Origin: Paraglaciecola arctica
GTDB taxonomy: Bacteria > Pseudomonadota > Gammaproteobacteria > Enterobacterales > Alteromonadaceae
Length of the DNA stretch: 64,000 bases
Assembly (NCBI RefSeq): GCF_018861065.1
Contig: NZ_JAHKQO010000007.1
Span: 1 to 64,000 of the forward strand
Direction: 5' to 3'
Below, piece after piece: positions 17,799 to 28,006 of the stretch. The position numbers were made by a program, and so were the translations under genes. Position 1 is the stretch's first letter, and each line of letters opens with the position of its first letter. The notes below the pieces were generated by a model that made no database searches, was not told the DNA's origin, and saw nothing but the letters and a program-made list of their open reading frames with translations.

Positions 17799-20072
17799 TT
17801 ACCCGGTGCCGCTAATAATTTGAATTTGCGGAATATCTGTATCACCTTTTATTACTTTTAGAATCCCGTCTTGGGTAAGTGTTCGCATGCCGTCTGCCAT
17901 GGCTTGATCTTGCATGTCATGTACAGAGGCCTCTTTATATACTAAAGAACGTAACTCCCCAGTCATTGACAATAATTCGTGCACACCTGTTCTGCCTCTA
18001 TAACCTGTATCTCCACATTCATCGCAACCTTTGCCTCTGTATAGCATGAGTGGCTCAGGTAAATTAAGCTCTGAGATATATTCTTCGCCATATTGGCGTT
18101 TAATAAAGGCTAAGTCCGTTTCGCTTGCAGGGTATTTCTCTTTGCAATTTGGACAAATGGTTCTAATCAAACGTTGCGCTAAAATACCCACACAAGCATC
18201 TGAAAAGTTGACTGGATCAAGCCCCAAGTCTAACAGTCGAGAAATTGTTTCTGGAGCCGAGTTGGTATGCAGTGTAGAAAATACTAAGTGCCCTGTAAGT
18301 GAAGCTTCGATACCTGCATGGGCGGTTTCTTTATCACGCATTTCACCAATTAAAATAATGTCAGGGTCGGCACGTAAAAAAGCGCGTAAAGCATTGGCAA
18401 AAGTAAAGCCTATTTTGGCGCTGACTTGGACTTGCTGTAAGCCCGGTTGGGTTATTTCAACTGGGTCTTCTGCAGTCCAAATTTTCTTTTCCGGTGTATT
18501 TATGTGTCCTAAAACAGCATGCAATGTTGTGGTTTTACCCGAACCAGTCGGTCCTACTACTAACATGATCCCATGAGGTTTTTGTACTAGTTCAAGAATT
18601 TTTTCATGATTGCGGGGGGACAAGTTTAGTTTGCTTAGTGGCATAGCACCACCGGCAGCTAATATCCGCATTACCACGCCTTCGCCGGCAATGGTCGGGA
18701 TAGTTGCGACCCGCACTTCAATGAGTTGCCCTGACATTCTGAACGACAATTTACCATCTTGAGGTACGCGCTTTTCAGCGATGTTCAGATTTGACATGAT
18801 TTTAATACGGGCGATGACAGCACTGTGGTGAGATGCTGGCACTTGAGTGACATCCCTACAAACCCCATCTATACGCATACGTACTCGAGTGGGTGCGTTT
18901 TTTTCGGGGTCAACGTGAATATCCGATGCGTTAAGACGTTTGGCATCATGTAGCACTCTGCTAACTAGTCTCACAACAGCAGGCGCATCGTCTGACATTT
19001 CATCAGTTTGTTCGTCTAATTCATCAGCACTAGTACCAATTTCATCGAGGATCTCGTCCATTGCCCCAGGACCCGCTCCACCGCCTGCGGCTTCTCCTAA
19101 ATACTGCAGTATAATGTTAGGCAAACTAACTGATATTTCGTAACTATCTATCCCTAAAGCACTTTCAATTTCCATTAATAAAGTGGCGTTATTAGGCTCT
19201 GACATCAATACAATGGGATTTTCGTTTACATCAGCTAATACCGCTACAAAATTGCGCTTTAAGTAAGATAAATTAAGTTTACTGTCGCTTTGATACAGGT
19301 GATATTTGTCGGGTAAGTAGGCTAAATAAGGTACTTGGAAGTGAACTGATAAAGCGTTACCTAAGTCATCTTCCGGCACTCTGTGTTCAGATGTTAAGCG
19401 TTGTACTAACTGACGGCTGTCATGACTGGTTTCTTGTAGCTTTTTTAATTCCTTTTCAGCAATAAGATTGCGGTGCACTAAATAATCAAAGGGTTGACTG
19501 GTTCCACCTAATTCGTAACGAAACTTTCTTCCCATGATTTCTGCAATAGCGTTGGCAAGGGCAAGATCATCTTCAGTAAAGGACGAATCTTTTTTATTGA
19601 TGATTTGCATTACGCCCATCAGAACACCAGAATCAAGGATAGGAATACAAATAATATTGCGTGTCTTAAAGGTTGAGCCTTTGTCGAATTTATCTGCAAA
19701 ATTAAGGCGCTTATGAATACTTGCTAGTTCTTCTTTATTGTAGGGGTCGTTAATAATCAGAGGTAATTGACTCAACGCAACATAGCCTGCAATTGACATA
19801 GGGCTAATAGGTACTTTGATTTCCCGTGTTTCTTTTCCCGTTTTAAAGCGCGCTACTAAGTCTTGATGCTGGCGGCGACGCTGAAAAATACTCATACGTT
19901 CAGCATCAAATAAACCCAAAACAAAGGGTTCTAACTTATGATAGGCATCCATAAGAGAGGGATACGTCTTAAGTAGCTGGTTGATGCGATCGAGATGATT
20001 TTGATTAACGTCTGCGTTCATAAATTTTTTCAGTGTGCGTCTTTGCTGTTTTTCTTCTAGGTATTTAAGCAC
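17799..20072 (-). CDS. GAF domain-GspE/PulE-type secretion ATPase
   Basis: A 757-residue cytoplasmic protein starting at GTG. Residues about 45-190 are a GAF domain, about 215-325 resemble the GspE N-terminal domain, and about 365-740 form the hexameric ATPase. The ATPase has Walker A GPTGSGKTTT (507-516), a Walker B region DIILIGEMRD (571-580), STLHTN, and a four-cysteine zinc site (CPNC at 640, CDEC at 683). An acidic Gly-rich linker (328-362) joins the halves. It looks catalytically intact. No gspF, pilin or other secretion gene is next to it, so it is an orphan. Fusion to a small-molecule-binding GAF domain suggests the motor is ligand-gated (inference). Confidence 0.9.
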   Translation of the reverse strand: MLKYLEEKQQRRTLKKFMNADVNQNHLDRINQLLKTYPSLMDAYHKLEPFVLGLFDAERMSIFQRRRQHQDLVARFKTGKETREIKVPISPMSIAGYVALSQLPLIINDPYNKEELASIHKRLNFADKFDKGSTFKTRNIICIPILDSGVLMGVMQIINKKDSSFTEDDLALANAIAEIMGRKFRYELGGTSQPFDYLVHRNLIAEKELKKLQETSHDSRQLVQRLTSEHRVPEDDLGNALSVHFQVPYLAYLPDKYHLYQSDSKLNLSYLKRNFVAVLADVNENPIVLMSEPNNATLLMEIESALGIDSYEISVSLPNIILQYLGEAAGGGAGPGAMDEILDEIGTSADELDEQTDEMSDDAPAVVRLVSRVLHDAKRLNASDIHVDPEKNAPTRVRMRIDGVCRDVTQVPASHHSAVIARIKIMSNLNIAEKRVPQDGKLSFRMSGQLIEVRVATIPTIAGEGVVMRILAAGGAMPLSKLNLSPRNHEKILELVQKPHGIMLVVGPTGSGKTTTLHAVLGHINTPEKKIWTAEDPVEITQPGLQQVQVSAKIGFTFANALRAFLRADPDIILIGEMRDKETAHAGIEASLTGHLVFSTLHTNSAPETISRLLDLGLDPVNFSDACVGILAQRLIRTICPNCKEKYPASETDLAFIKRQYGEEYISELNLPEPLMLYRGKGCDECGDTGYRGRTGVHELLSMTGELRSLVYKEASVHDMQDQAMADGMRTLTQDGILKVIKGDTDIPQIQIISGTG

Positions 20073-20171
20073 TTACTATAACCGAGCATTCACTTACAGC
20101 AAACTACTTCTACTTTATTCTCAATGATCCGATACTATTGCTTTGCACTAGTTCACTTATTAATGATTATT

Positions 20172-21311
20172 TCAAAAGCGTTGAACACTCCAACTTAGTG
20201 CAATAAGCGCTATCATCGCCGAACCAATTTTGACTCCATACTGTTGATACCAGTTTCGCTTACTAGCCAAAATTAGTAGTGGCAACACTATTATCAGAAT
20301 CATAAGTTGCCCCACCTCTACGCCTAAATTAAAAGAGAGTATCGACAATAATTTTTGATCTCGGGCTAACCCTAACTCACCTAATACTCCGGCAAACCCC
20401 ATGCCATGCAATAGACCAAATGCGAAAGTAATCCAGCCAAGCCTAATAATAACCGGCCAAATATTATTCAGGGCCGTCAGCAAAACTGAAATTGCAATGC
20501 CTAGTTCAACCCATCTACTGTTTGGCACAATTAATTCCATTGCCGTCGCGGTGAGTGTAAGTGAGTGGGCTAATGTAAATGCAGTCACAATCCAAGCAGC
20601 GTTTTTGTATACGCTCTTGTTATTGGTTGCTTGTTTCCAGTGTTGTTCTTCTCGACTTAAAGCACAAGTTAGTAATAAGGCTATGAGAAATAAAATATGA
20701 TCTATTCCCATAAAAATATGCAATACACCTTGATAAACATAAAGTGTAAAGGTTTCCCATTGCGAGGCTTGGGTAAAATCAACTACAAAACTCTCGTCTT
20801 CTTTTTTAATAACACCACTTACAGAACTGTTGTTATCTTCGACGTAGATTAGAAGGCTATGGGCGTTATCTTGTTGAAAAATGGCACTGTAGTTTATTGT
20901 CAGTTGCTCTGACTCAATTGGGCATGACCAATTAAAGTTAGCAACCATATAGTGTTCATCAAAGTGTTCGCTGACTTGCAGTGGCGGTGTGAAAGTGATG
21001 ATACAGGGACTTTGTTCAACCATAAAATGCATATGTTTCTTTAAGTAACTTACGACTGCAGTTTGTTGACTTTGGATTTCCGCTAATAATAGTTGCTTAA
21101 CAGTATTGTCGCCCAAAGCAAGACTCGTTTCTAAATCAGACCATCGAAGCTGGATTTGTCCTTTGTTAATCTGCATATCCTTAGTATCCAGATTGAGGTA
21201 GCCCGTACTTGTTTGATGGGCATTGGCATAACCAGCTAAAAGTATCCACATAGTAGCGATGATATAACGAAAAACAGCACTAACTGACAACGTGGTGTGT
21301 GGATGCTTCAT
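20172..21311 (-). CDS. HupE/UreJ-like membrane protein with large periplasmic domain
   Basis: A 379-residue protein. The ATG at 21311 is chosen because AAGGA lies 8-9 nt upstream and a signal sequence follows, ending at GYANA. Residues about 30-190 form a beta-rich exported domain. The C-terminal half has six membrane helices with family histidines (MGIDHILFLIALLL, FTLAHSLTLT, FGLLHGMGFAGVLG), matching HupE/UreJ-2 proteins. Classical HupE and UreJ move nickel, but this longer version occurs widely without hydrogenase or urease, and neither is in view here. Metal transport is therefore only a suggestion. Confidence 0.85.
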   Translation of the reverse strand: MKHPHTTLSVSAVFRYIIATMWILLAGYANAHQTSTGYLNLDTKDMQINKGQIQLRWSDLETSLALGDNTVKQLLLAEIQSQQTAVVSYLKKHMHFMVEQSPCIITFTPPLQVSEHFDEHYMVANFNWSCPIESEQLTINYSAIFQQDNAHSLLIYVEDNNSSVSGVIKKEDESFVVDFTQASQWETFTLYVYQGVLHIFMGIDHILFLIALLLTCALSREEQHWKQATNNKSVYKNAAWIVTAFTLAHSLTLTATAMELIVPNSRWVELGIAISVLLTALNNIWPVIIRLGWITFAFGLLHGMGFAGVLGELGLARDQKLLSILSFNLGVEVGQLMILIIVLPLLILASKRNWYQQYGVKIGSAMIALIALSWSVQRF

Positions 21312-21561
21312 TGGTATTGATTCCTTTAAAAACAATCTGACTACTTGGTTAATCTAGCTTAACTTCATTTGCTACCATTTCAGAGCAGTATGTAATAGAG
21401 CTGAATAAGGCGAGGCGGCAAAACGAATATGATATCTGACCTAATATCACAACACATAATAAATAATTAGGTGTCATTCGAAAACTCAGGCTGGGCAACA
21501 GATATTGACGTAAATAGGATCAACAAATAAGGCGCGTCAGGTATTTTCATTGCTTAAGCGG

Positions 21562-21589
21562 TTGCATTCTATTTATTGGTATGTATAAT
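21562..21589 (+). promoter_or_regulatory. Promoter of the S10 ribosomal protein operon
   Basis: TTGCAT (21562-21567) and a perfect TATAAT (21584-21589) are separated by 16 bp. GCGCGCCC follows directly, a GC-rich discriminator of the type that makes ribosomal promoters sensitive to ppGpp. The start of transcription is expected near 21596, giving a leader of about 230 nt. Confidence 0.75.
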
Positions 21590-21595
21590 GCGCGC

Positions 21596-22137
<542 letters not shown>

Positions 22138-22154
22138 CAAGAGAGGGTTTTAAC

Positions 22155-22793
22155 ATGGCGATTGGTCTTATCGGTCGTAAAGTAGGTATGACTCGCATCT
22201 TCACTGAAGATGGTGTGTCTATTCCTGTGACTGTGATAGAAGCCACCCCGAATCGTGTTACTCAGTTACGTACTGAAGAAACCGACGGGTACAAAGCGCT
22301 TCAAGTAACAGCTGGCGATAAAAAAGCTAACCGCGTAAATAAAGCTTCAGCAGGTCATTTTGCTAAAGCTGGCGTGGAAGCAGGTCGTGGGTTGTGGGAG
22401 TTTCGTTTAGACAACAATGAAGGTGAAGGCATAGAAGTTGGCAGTGAAATCACTGTTGAAATTTTTGCTGAAACTAAATTGGTTGACGTTGTCGGAACTT
22501 CTAAAGGTAAAGGTTTCCAAGGTGCGATTAAGCGCTGGAACTTTAGCCACCAACGTAACACACATGGTAACTCATTGTCGCACCGTGCACCGGGTTCGAT
22601 TGGTCAAAACCAATCACCAGGTAAAGTTTTCAAAGGTAAGAAAATGGCCGGTCAGATGGGTAACAAACGCGTAACTATGCAGTCTTTGGACGTAGTGCGA
22701 GTAGATGCTGAGAACAACCTTTTATTAGTTAAAGGTACAGTTCCTGGTGCTCCTGGCGGCGATGTCATTATCAAAGCTGCTATCAAAGCGTAA
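22155..22793 (+). CDS. rplC: Large ribosomal subunit protein L3
   Basis: 212 residues, beginning [21 protein letters not shown]3 is an early assembly protein reaching the peptidyl transferase centre. The central extension ([21 protein letters not shown]...) and the GQMG motif around the glutamine methylated in E. coli ([10 protein letters not shown]) are present. AGAGAGGG precedes the start. Second gene of the S10 operon. Confidence 0.98.
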   Translation: MAIGLIGRKVGMTRIFTEDGVSIPVTVIEATPNRVTQLRTEETDGYKALQVTAGDKKANRVNKASAGHFAKAGVEAGRGLWEFRLDNNEGEGIEVGSEITVEIFAETKLVDVVGTSKGKGFQGAIKRWNFSHQRNTHGNSLSHRAPGSIGQNQSPGKVFKGKKMAGQMGNKRVTMQSLDVVRVDAENNLLLVKGTVPGAPGGDVIIKAAIKA

Positions 22794-22811
22794 CGTCTGG
22801 GGAGTTAAGTG

Positions 22812-23417
22812 ATGGAATTAGTATTGAAAGACGCTAAAGGCGGTCTTGAAGTATCCGAAGCAACTTTTGGACGTGATTTTAACGAAGCTCTAGTACATCA
22901 AGTAGTAGTAGCATTCGGTGCTGGAGCTCGTCAGGGTTCTAAAGCGCAAAAAACACGCTCTGAAGTACGCGGTGGTGGTGCCAAACCTTGGCGTCAAAAA
23001 GGAACAGGTCGTGCCCGTGCTGGTACAATCCGTAGTCCTATCTGGCGTTCTGGTGGTGTAACTTTTGCAGCGAAGCCTCAGGATCACAGTCAAAAGGTTA
23101 ACAAGAAGATGTACCGTGGTGCGATACAAAGCATCCTTTCTGAATTGGTACGTCAAGAACGTTTAATCGTAGTTGAAAAATTTGCAGTTGAAACACCTAA
23201 AACTAAAGAATTAATTTCTAAGTTGAAAGAGTTTGAACTTAAAGATGTACTTATTGTGACATCAGAAGTAGATGAGAATTTATTCTTATCTGCACGTAAC
23301 TTATATAAAGTTGACGTTCGTGATGTTCAGGGTATTGACCCAGTAAGTCTTATTGCATTCGAAAAAGTATTGATGACTGCTGATGCAGTTAAACAATTAG
23401 AGGAGTCGCTAGCATGA
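22812..23417 (+). CDS. rplD: Large ribosomal subunit protein L4, operon autoregulator
   Basis: 201 residues, beginning [11 protein letters not shown] exactly as E. coli L4. The ATG at 22812 is preferred to the GTG one codon earlier because GGAG lies 7 nt upstream and the homologue starts there. L4 lines the exit tunnel (loop [14 protein letters not shown]) and in gammaproteobacteria represses its own operon through the leader. Its end overlaps rplW by 4 bp (ATGA), indicating translational coupling. Confidence 0.98.
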   Translation: MELVLKDAKGGLEVSEATFGRDFNEALVHQVVVAFGAGARQGSKAQKTRSEVRGGGAKPWRQKGTGRARAGTIRSPIWRSGGVTFAAKPQDHSQKVNKKMYRGAIQSILSELVRQERLIVVEKFAVETPKTKELISKLKEFELKDVLIVTSEVDENLFLSARNLYKVDVRDVQGIDPVSLIAFEKVLMTADAVKQLEESLA

Positions 23418-23716
23418 TAAATGAAGAGCGTCTACTTAAGGTGTTATTAGCACCACATGTTTCTGAAAAAGCAACGCTATCTGCTGAACTAAACAACACT
23501 GTTGTTTTGAAAGTAGTCAAAGATGCGAACAAAGAAGAAATCAAAGCAGCAGTTGAAAAATTGTTTGAAGTTGAAGTTGATTCTGTTCGTACCCTAAACG
23601 TTAAGGGTAAAACCAAACGTCATGGTGCATCTTTCGGCAAGCGTAAAGACTGGAAAAAAGCCTACGTCGTGCTTAAAGAAGGTCAAGACATCGACTTTGC
23701 TGGCAGCGAAGGTTAA
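23414..23716 (+). CDS. rplW: Large ribosomal subunit protein L23
   Basis: 100 residues, beginning [22 protein letters not shown]23 sits at the tunnel exit and is the docking site for trigger factor and SRP; the region carrying the trigger-factor-contact glutamate ([14 protein letters not shown]) is present. It overlaps rplD by four bases and is separated from rplB by 14 bp. Confidence 0.98.
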   Translation: MINEERLLKVLLAPHVSEKATLSAELNNTVVLKVVKDANKEEIKAAVEKLFEVEVDSVRTLNVKGKTKRHGASFGKRKDWKKAYVVLKEGQDIDFAGSEG

Positions 23717-23730
23717 GAAGGGGATTAGAT

Positions 23731-24555
23731 ATGCCATTATTGAAAGCTAAGCCGACTTCAGCTGGTCGTCGTCACGTAGTTCAGGTTATTAACCCTGACC
23801 TACACAAAGGCGCACCTTATGCTCCTTTGCTTGAAAAGAACAGCAAATCGGGTGGTCGTAACAACAATGGTCGCATTACCGTGCGTCACATTGGTGGTGG
23901 TCACAAGCATCATTATCGTGTTATCGATTTTAAACGTAACAAAGACGGCATTCCTGCCAAAATTGAACGTTTAGAATACGATCCAAACCGTTCTGCTAAT
24001 ATCGCTTTGGTATTATATGCAGATGGTGAGCGTCGTTATATTTTAGCTCCAAAAGGTGCTAAAGCTGGTGATGCAATCCAATCAGGTTCTGATGCACCGA
24101 TTAAATCAGGTAATACTTTACCAATGCGTAACATTCCAGTAGGTACTACGGTACACGCTATTGAAATGAAGCCTGGTAAAGGTGCTCAAATTGCTCGTTC
24201 TGCAGGTACTTACGCTCAGATACTAGCGCGTGCCGAGGGTTATGTAACTCTTCGTTTACGTTCTGGTGAAGTGCGCCGAGTATTAGCAGATTGCCGTGCC
24301 ACCATTGGTGAAATCGGTAATGCAGAACACATGCTACGTTCACTTGGTAAAGCCGGTGCGAACAGATGGCGCGGTATCCGCCCAACTGTACGTGGTGTTG
24401 CCATGAACCCTGTTGATCACCCACATGGTGGTGGTGAAGGTCGTACCTCTGGTGGCCGTCATCCTGTTTCACCTTGGGGCGTTCCAACTAAGGGTAAGAA
24501 AACACGTAGTAACAAGCGTACTGATAAATTAATCGTACGTCGTCGTAATAAGTAA
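23731..24555 (+). CDS. rplB: Large ribosomal subunit protein L2
   Basis: 274 residues, the standard length. L2 is needed for subunit association and peptidyl transferase function. The conserved C-terminal [21 protein letters not shown], with the histidine implicated in activity, is present. It belongs to the S10 operon and has GGGG upstream of its ATG. Confidence 0.98.
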   Translation: MPLLKAKPTSAGRRHVVQVINPDLHKGAPYAPLLEKNSKSGGRNNNGRITVRHIGGGHKHHYRVIDFKRNKDGIPAKIERLEYDPNRSANIALVLYADGERRYILAPKGAKAGDAIQSGSDAPIKSGNTLPMRNIPVGTTVHAIEMKPGKGAQIARSAGTYAQILARAEGYVTLRLRSGEVRRVLADCRATIGEIGNAEHMLRSLGKAGANRWRGIRPTVRGVAMNPVDHPHGGGEGRTSGGRHPVSPWGVPTKGKKTRSNKRTDKLIVRRRNK

Positions 24556-24570
24556 CAGCGAGGATTCACC

Positions 24571-24846
24571 ATGCCACGTTCTCTCAAGAAGGGTCCATTC
24601 ATAGACCTACACTTGCTGAAGAAGGTTGAGGCTGCAGTGGAGAAAGGCGAGAAAAAACCAATTAAGACTTGGTCTCGTCGCTCTATGATCATCCCAGATA
24701 TGATTGGGTTGACCATTGCGGTCCATAACGGTCGTCAACACGTTCCTGTATTTGTCAGTGACGAAATGGTCGGCCATAAATTGGGCGAATTTGCTCCAAC
24801 GCGTACTTACCGTGGCCATGTCGCGGATAAGAAAGCCAAGAGATAG
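24571..24846 (+). CDS. rpsS: Small ribosomal subunit protein S19
   Basis: 91 residues, beginning [20 protein letters not shown]. It is a 30S head protein near the A-site finger that pairs with S13. The central [21 protein letters not shown] motif and basic tail are intact. Only 15 bp separate it from rplB and 10 bp from rplV. Confidence 0.98.
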   Translation: MPRSLKKGPFIDLHLLKKVEAAVEKGEKKPIKTWSRRSMIIPDMIGLTIAVHNGRQHVPVFVSDEMVGHKLGEFAPTRTYRGHVADKKAKR

Positions 24847-24856
24847 GAAATAGATT

Positions 24857-25189
24857 ATGGAAGCTTTTGCTAAACATCGTCATGCTCGTACCTCTGCTCA
24901 AAAGGCTCGCTTGGTAGCAGATCAAATTCGTGGTTTACACGTTGAAAAGGCCCTTGAAGTTTTGGCTTATAGCCAAAAGAAAGGTGCCGATCTAATCAAG
25001 AAAGTATTAGAGTCAGCGATTGCGAACGCCGAACATAACGAAGGTGCAGATATCGACGAATTGTCAGTATCACAAATCTTTGTTGACGAAGGTCCAACTA
25101 TGAAGCGTATCAAGCCAAGAGCCAAAGGCCGTGCTGATCGTATATTTAAGCGTAGCAGTCACATCACTGTTGTTGTGTCTGATAACTAG
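24857..25189 (+). CDS. rplV: Large ribosomal subunit protein L22
   Basis: 110 residues, beginning [27 protein letters not shown]22 shapes the exit tunnel constriction; its hairpin loop ([15 protein letters not shown]) is the site where macrolide-resistance changes are known in other bacteria, and the residues here look wild type. AGGA precedes the start, and it lies 9 bp before rpsC. Confidence 0.98.
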   Translation: MEAFAKHRHARTSAQKARLVADQIRGLHVEKALEVLAYSQKKGADLIKKVLESAIANAEHNEGADIDELSVSQIFVDEGPTMKRIKPRAKGRADRIFKRSSHITVVVSDN

Positions 25190-25198
25190 GAGAAAGTA

Positions 25199-25900
25199 AT
25201 GGGACAGAAGGTACATCCTACAGGTATACGCCTGGGTATCAGCAAACCATGGACATCTACCTGGTACGCTAATACTGCAGATTATGCAGATAACCTGTTT
25301 AATGATCATCAGGTACGTCAGTATCTGACTAAGGCACTTAAGAGTGCTTCACTTTCGAAGATCGTTATCGAACGTCCAGCGAAAAGCATACGTGTAACTA
25401 TACACACTGCTCGTCCTGGTGTTGTTATCGGTAAAAAAGGTGAAGACGTTGAGAAGCTACGTAAGTATGTATCTAAGCTAGCCGGTGTGCCAGCTCAGAT
25501 TAACATTGCTGAAGTGCGTAAGCCTGAATTAGACGGACAACTTGTTGCAGATAGTATTGCTAGCCAATTAGAACGTCGGGTTATGTTCCGTCGTGCTATG
25601 AAGCGTGCGGTTCAAAATGCAATGCGAATTGGTGCTAAAGGTATCAAAGTACAAGTAAGCGGCCGTTTAGGCGGTGCTGAAATTGCACGTGCCGAGTGGT
25701 ATCGTGAAGGTCGTGTTCCATTACACACTTTCCGTGCTGACATCGACTATGCAACGTCAGAAGCTGATACTCAGTACGGTATCATTGGTGTAAAAGTATG
25801 GATCTTCAAAGGTGAAGTATTAGGTGGCATGCCACTTACTCACGAGCAGCCAGCTGCCGCACCTAAGAAGAAGGGCCGTGCTCCTAAGCGTGAGGGCTAA
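25199..25900 (+). CDS. rpsC: Small ribosomal subunit protein S3
   Basis: 233 residues, beginning [19 protein letters not shown]3 forms part of the mRNA entry channel and its helicase activity. The KH domain motif [14 protein letters not shown] and the C-terminal domain ([27 protein letters not shown]) are present. Its strong SD is AGGAGA. It is followed by rplP after 5 bp. Confidence 0.98.
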   Translation: MGQKVHPTGIRLGISKPWTSTWYANTADYADNLFNDHQVRQYLTKALKSASLSKIVIERPAKSIRVTIHTARPGVVIGKKGEDVEKLRKYVSKLAGVPAQINIAEVRKPELDGQLVADSIASQLERRVMFRRAMKRAVQNAMRIGAKGIKVQVSGRLGGAEIARAEWYREGRVPLHTFRADIDYATSEADTQYGIIGVKVWIFKGEVLGGMPLTHEQPAAAPKKKGRAPKREG

Positions 25901-25905
25901 TAATT

Positions 25906-26316
25906 ATGTTACAACCTAAACGTATGAAGTTCCGTAAAATGCATAAAGGTCGTAACCGTGGTTTTGCTGCGGGTGACAGTGTAAGTTTCGGAACATACGG
26001 ACTAAAATCCGTAGGACGTGGTCGAATGACCGCGCGCCAAATCGAAGCAGCTCGTCGTGCTATGACGCGTGCCGTTAAACGTCAAGGTAAAATTTGGATT
26101 CGAGTTTTCCCTGACAAGCCAATTACTGAGAAGCCTCTAGAAGTGCGTCAAGGTAAAGGTAAAGGTAACGTTGAATACTGGGTATGCCAAATTCAGCCAG
26201 GTCGTGTTTTATACGAAATGGAAGGTGTTCCAGAAGAAGTAGCACGCGAAGCGTTTGCATTGGCAGCGTCAAAACTGCCCTTTAAAACAACTTTCGTAAC
26301 TCGGACGGTGATGTAA
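25906..26316 (+). CDS. rplP: Large ribosomal subunit protein L16
   Basis: 136 residues, beginning [19 protein letters not shown], the usual length. L16 helps position A-site tRNA. The arginine hydroxylated by YcfD/RoxA in E. coli lies in a conserved region around [12 protein letters not shown], which is intact. Its stop codon overlaps the rpmC start by one base (TAATG). Confidence 0.98.
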   Translation: MLQPKRMKFRKMHKGRNRGFAAGDSVSFGTYGLKSVGRGRMTARQIEAARRAMTRAVKRQGKIWIRVFPDKPITEKPLEVRQGKGKGNVEYWVCQIQPGRVLYEMEGVPEEVAREAFALAASKLPFKTTFVTRTVM

Positions 26317-26519
26317 TGAAAGCCACAGAACTGAAAGAAAAAAGCGTAGAAGAGTTGAACGCAGAGCTATTAAATTTGCTTCGTGAACAATTCAACTTGC
26401 GTATGCAAGCGAGCACAGGTCAGCTTGAAAAAACTGACGGTCTTCGTAAAGTGCGTCGCAGTATCGCGCGTGTTAAAACCATTCTGACTGAAAAGTCTAA
26501 TGCCCCAGTAGGAGCTTAA
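26316..26519 (+). CDS. rpmC: Large ribosomal subunit protein L29
   Basis: 67 residues forming two long helices, beginning [21 protein letters not shown]29 lies beside L23 at the tunnel exit. It starts on the last base of the rplP stop and ends one base before rpsQ, so the last three genes of the operon are translationally linked. Confidence 0.97.
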   Translation: MKATELKEKSVEELNAELLNLLREQFNLRMQASTGQLEKTDGLRKVRRSIARVKTILTEKSNAPVGA

Positions 26520-26520
26520 G

Positions 26521-26772
26521 ATGACTGAACAAACATTTCGTACAGTACAAGGTCGTGTGGTTAGCAACAAAATGGATAAGTCCATTACCGTTGCAGTAGA
26601 ACGTAAAGTGAAACACCCTATTTATGGTAAGTTCATTAAGCGTACTACTAAGCTACACGCACATGACGAAACTAACCAGTGTAATCAAGGAGACGTAGTC
26701 ACAATTCGTGAATGTCGTCCTTTGTCTAAATCTAAAAACTGGATGTTAGTTGACGTTGTGACTAAAGCTTAA
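26521..26772 (+). CDS. rpsQ: Small ribosomal subunit protein S17, last gene of the operon
   Basis: 83 residues, beginning [28 protein letters not shown], an OB-fold protein that binds 16S rRNA early. TAGGAG at the end of rpmC is its ribosome-binding site. A strong terminator begins 24 bp later, and the next gene is an unrelated membrane protein rather than rplN. Confidence 0.98.
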   Translation: MTEQTFRTVQGRVVSNKMDKSITVAVERKVKHPIYGKFIKRTTKLHAHDETNQCNQGDVVTIRECRPLSKSKNWMLVDVVTKA

Positions 26773-26795
26773 TAACAAGTTTTAGGTAATAAATT

Positions 26796-26831
26796 AAAAA
26801 GGTGCTTATCGTAAGATAAGCACCTTTTTTT
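26796..26831 (+). terminator. Terminator of the S10 operon
   Basis: A perfect stem pairs AAAAAGGTGCTTATC with GATAAGCACCTTTTT around a GTAA loop, and the T run continues. It is one of the strongest terminators in the window and should also work on the opposite strand. Confidence 0.93.
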
Positions 26832-26966
26832 GTGTTGGTAGAGTTAGTTTGGACGCCTTCGATGAGCCCTTGCAGGGCAGGTGAAGCAGACAATGGTTGT
26901 TGATCAAAAAACTGAGGTATGCCACTTTATGGCTAATAGGATCTTTGCTTATTTGGGAAAAATCTA

Positions 26967-27593
26967 GTGATAAAAGTGACACATATAGGTGCAGGCTCAT
27001 CACTGATTGCTGCCATGTGTTTGTTTTTGGGTTACGTGGTTTCCTTCATTATTGTACCTGACTTTGTTGGTAATTCGGATACTCGCGCTGATTCTATTAG
27101 GCAACATGCTTTGCTCATACAAGCTTACTATTTTGTAGTTTGGATAGTGTTTGCAGGCGCGGTGTTATTAAGCAACTATGCTTTACTCTATGACGAAAAA
27201 AGACCCCACAATATTTATGAGAGCCTAATCACCTTATCGTGTTTTGTCGCAGTATGTTACTTTGTTTCAATTGGACTAATCGAAATTTCTTCCACCTTTA
27301 TTGTGACTAACGATGTTAACACGCTAAGTCAATCCAATGAGTTCAGGGAATACTTCACTTTTTTGCAGAAATTTAGAGGCAGTACCGAATTTGCGGGTGA
27401 TGTGTGGTTAATACTTATTAATAGCTATTTGTTCAAAATGAAAACAACATATAGAGTTCTTGCTATATGGGGTGGATTGGTTGGTGTTTTAGGTATGATA
27501 TTGCTGCATCCGGCTTTTTATTCGATTGCAAACCTTTACCTAATCTTGTTTGTTGGTTGGTTTTTTTGCATTGGCTTACGAATGTTAAAGTAA
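26967..27593 (+). CDS. Uncharacterised multi-pass membrane protein
   Basis: A 208-residue very hydrophobic protein starting at GTG with GGGA about 10 nt upstream. About six membrane segments are visible: 10-30, 53-74, 90-112, an amphipathic stretch near 140, then 162-182 and 186-205. The overall look is like DUF4386-type proteins (small hydrophobic proteins with a polar loop NTLSQSNEFREYF), but I am not certain of that family. It lies directly behind the S10 operon terminator, where spc operon genes would be expected, and converges with the lipoprotein gene at 27629. No function can be given. Confidence 0.6.
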   Translation: MIKVTHIGAGSSLIAAMCLFLGYVVSFIIVPDFVGNSDTRADSIRQHALLIQAYYFVVWIVFAGAVLLSNYALLYDEKRPHNIYESLITLSCFVAVCYFVSIGLIEISSTFIVTNDVNTLSQSNEFREYFTFLQKFRGSTEFAGDVWLILINSYLFKMKTTYRVLAIWGGLVGVLGMILLHPAFYSIANLYLILFVGWFFCIGLRMLK

Positions 27594-27628
27594 TCCTGTT
27601 ATCTTCCCAACGGTTACCCAACCAACGG

Positions 27629-28006
27629 CTATATCGCCTTGCACTTGATTTGGCCTAGATACTCTATTTGTCCACTTTGGTCATGTCGTAAGTAACATTT
27701 CTTATCATTAGACAACAACGACAAAGTGATCGCTGTACGTATTTCACGCCCGTTTAACAACTGCCCCTGACTGTTTTGGACTTGAATAGCCTCAACAATA
27801 ATTGTGGCACTTTCGGTAAAAGCGCTATCTGCGAGTTTAATAGTCTGACTATTTAATAAGTTACCAGCGGCTCGCTCTAATATTACTCGAGTGGCGGGTG
27901 AGGGTTTCTCAAGTAACGCCGTGACAAAATGTTGTGACTGCATCATATTGCAGCCAACCAACATGCTTGCTGCAGTTATCATTACTATCCGTTTTTTTGT
28001 TATCAC
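27629..28006 (-). CDS. Small uncharacterised lipoprotein
   Basis: 125 residues with a lipoprotein signal (MLVGC, Cys19) and a single small domain. Two further Cys near the C-terminus (KKCYLRH and IKCKAI) could form a disulphide. It starts at a GTG whose GTGA overlaps the stop of the S41 peptidase gene by four bases, so the two are translated together. The partner is presumably envelope proteolysis, but no family is recognised. Confidence 0.7.
   Translation of the reverse strand: MITKKRIVMITAASMLVGCNMMQSQHFVTALLEKPSPATRVILERAAGNLLNSQTIKLADSAFTESATIIVEAIQVQNSQGQLLNGREIRTAITLSLLSNDKKCYLRHDQSGQIEYLGQIKCKAI

Noticed and set aside
18031-18576. Plus-strand 181-codon frame inside the GAF-GspE gene
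   Set aside because: Antisense shadow of the conserved ATPase domain; the minus-strand gene fully explains the sequence.
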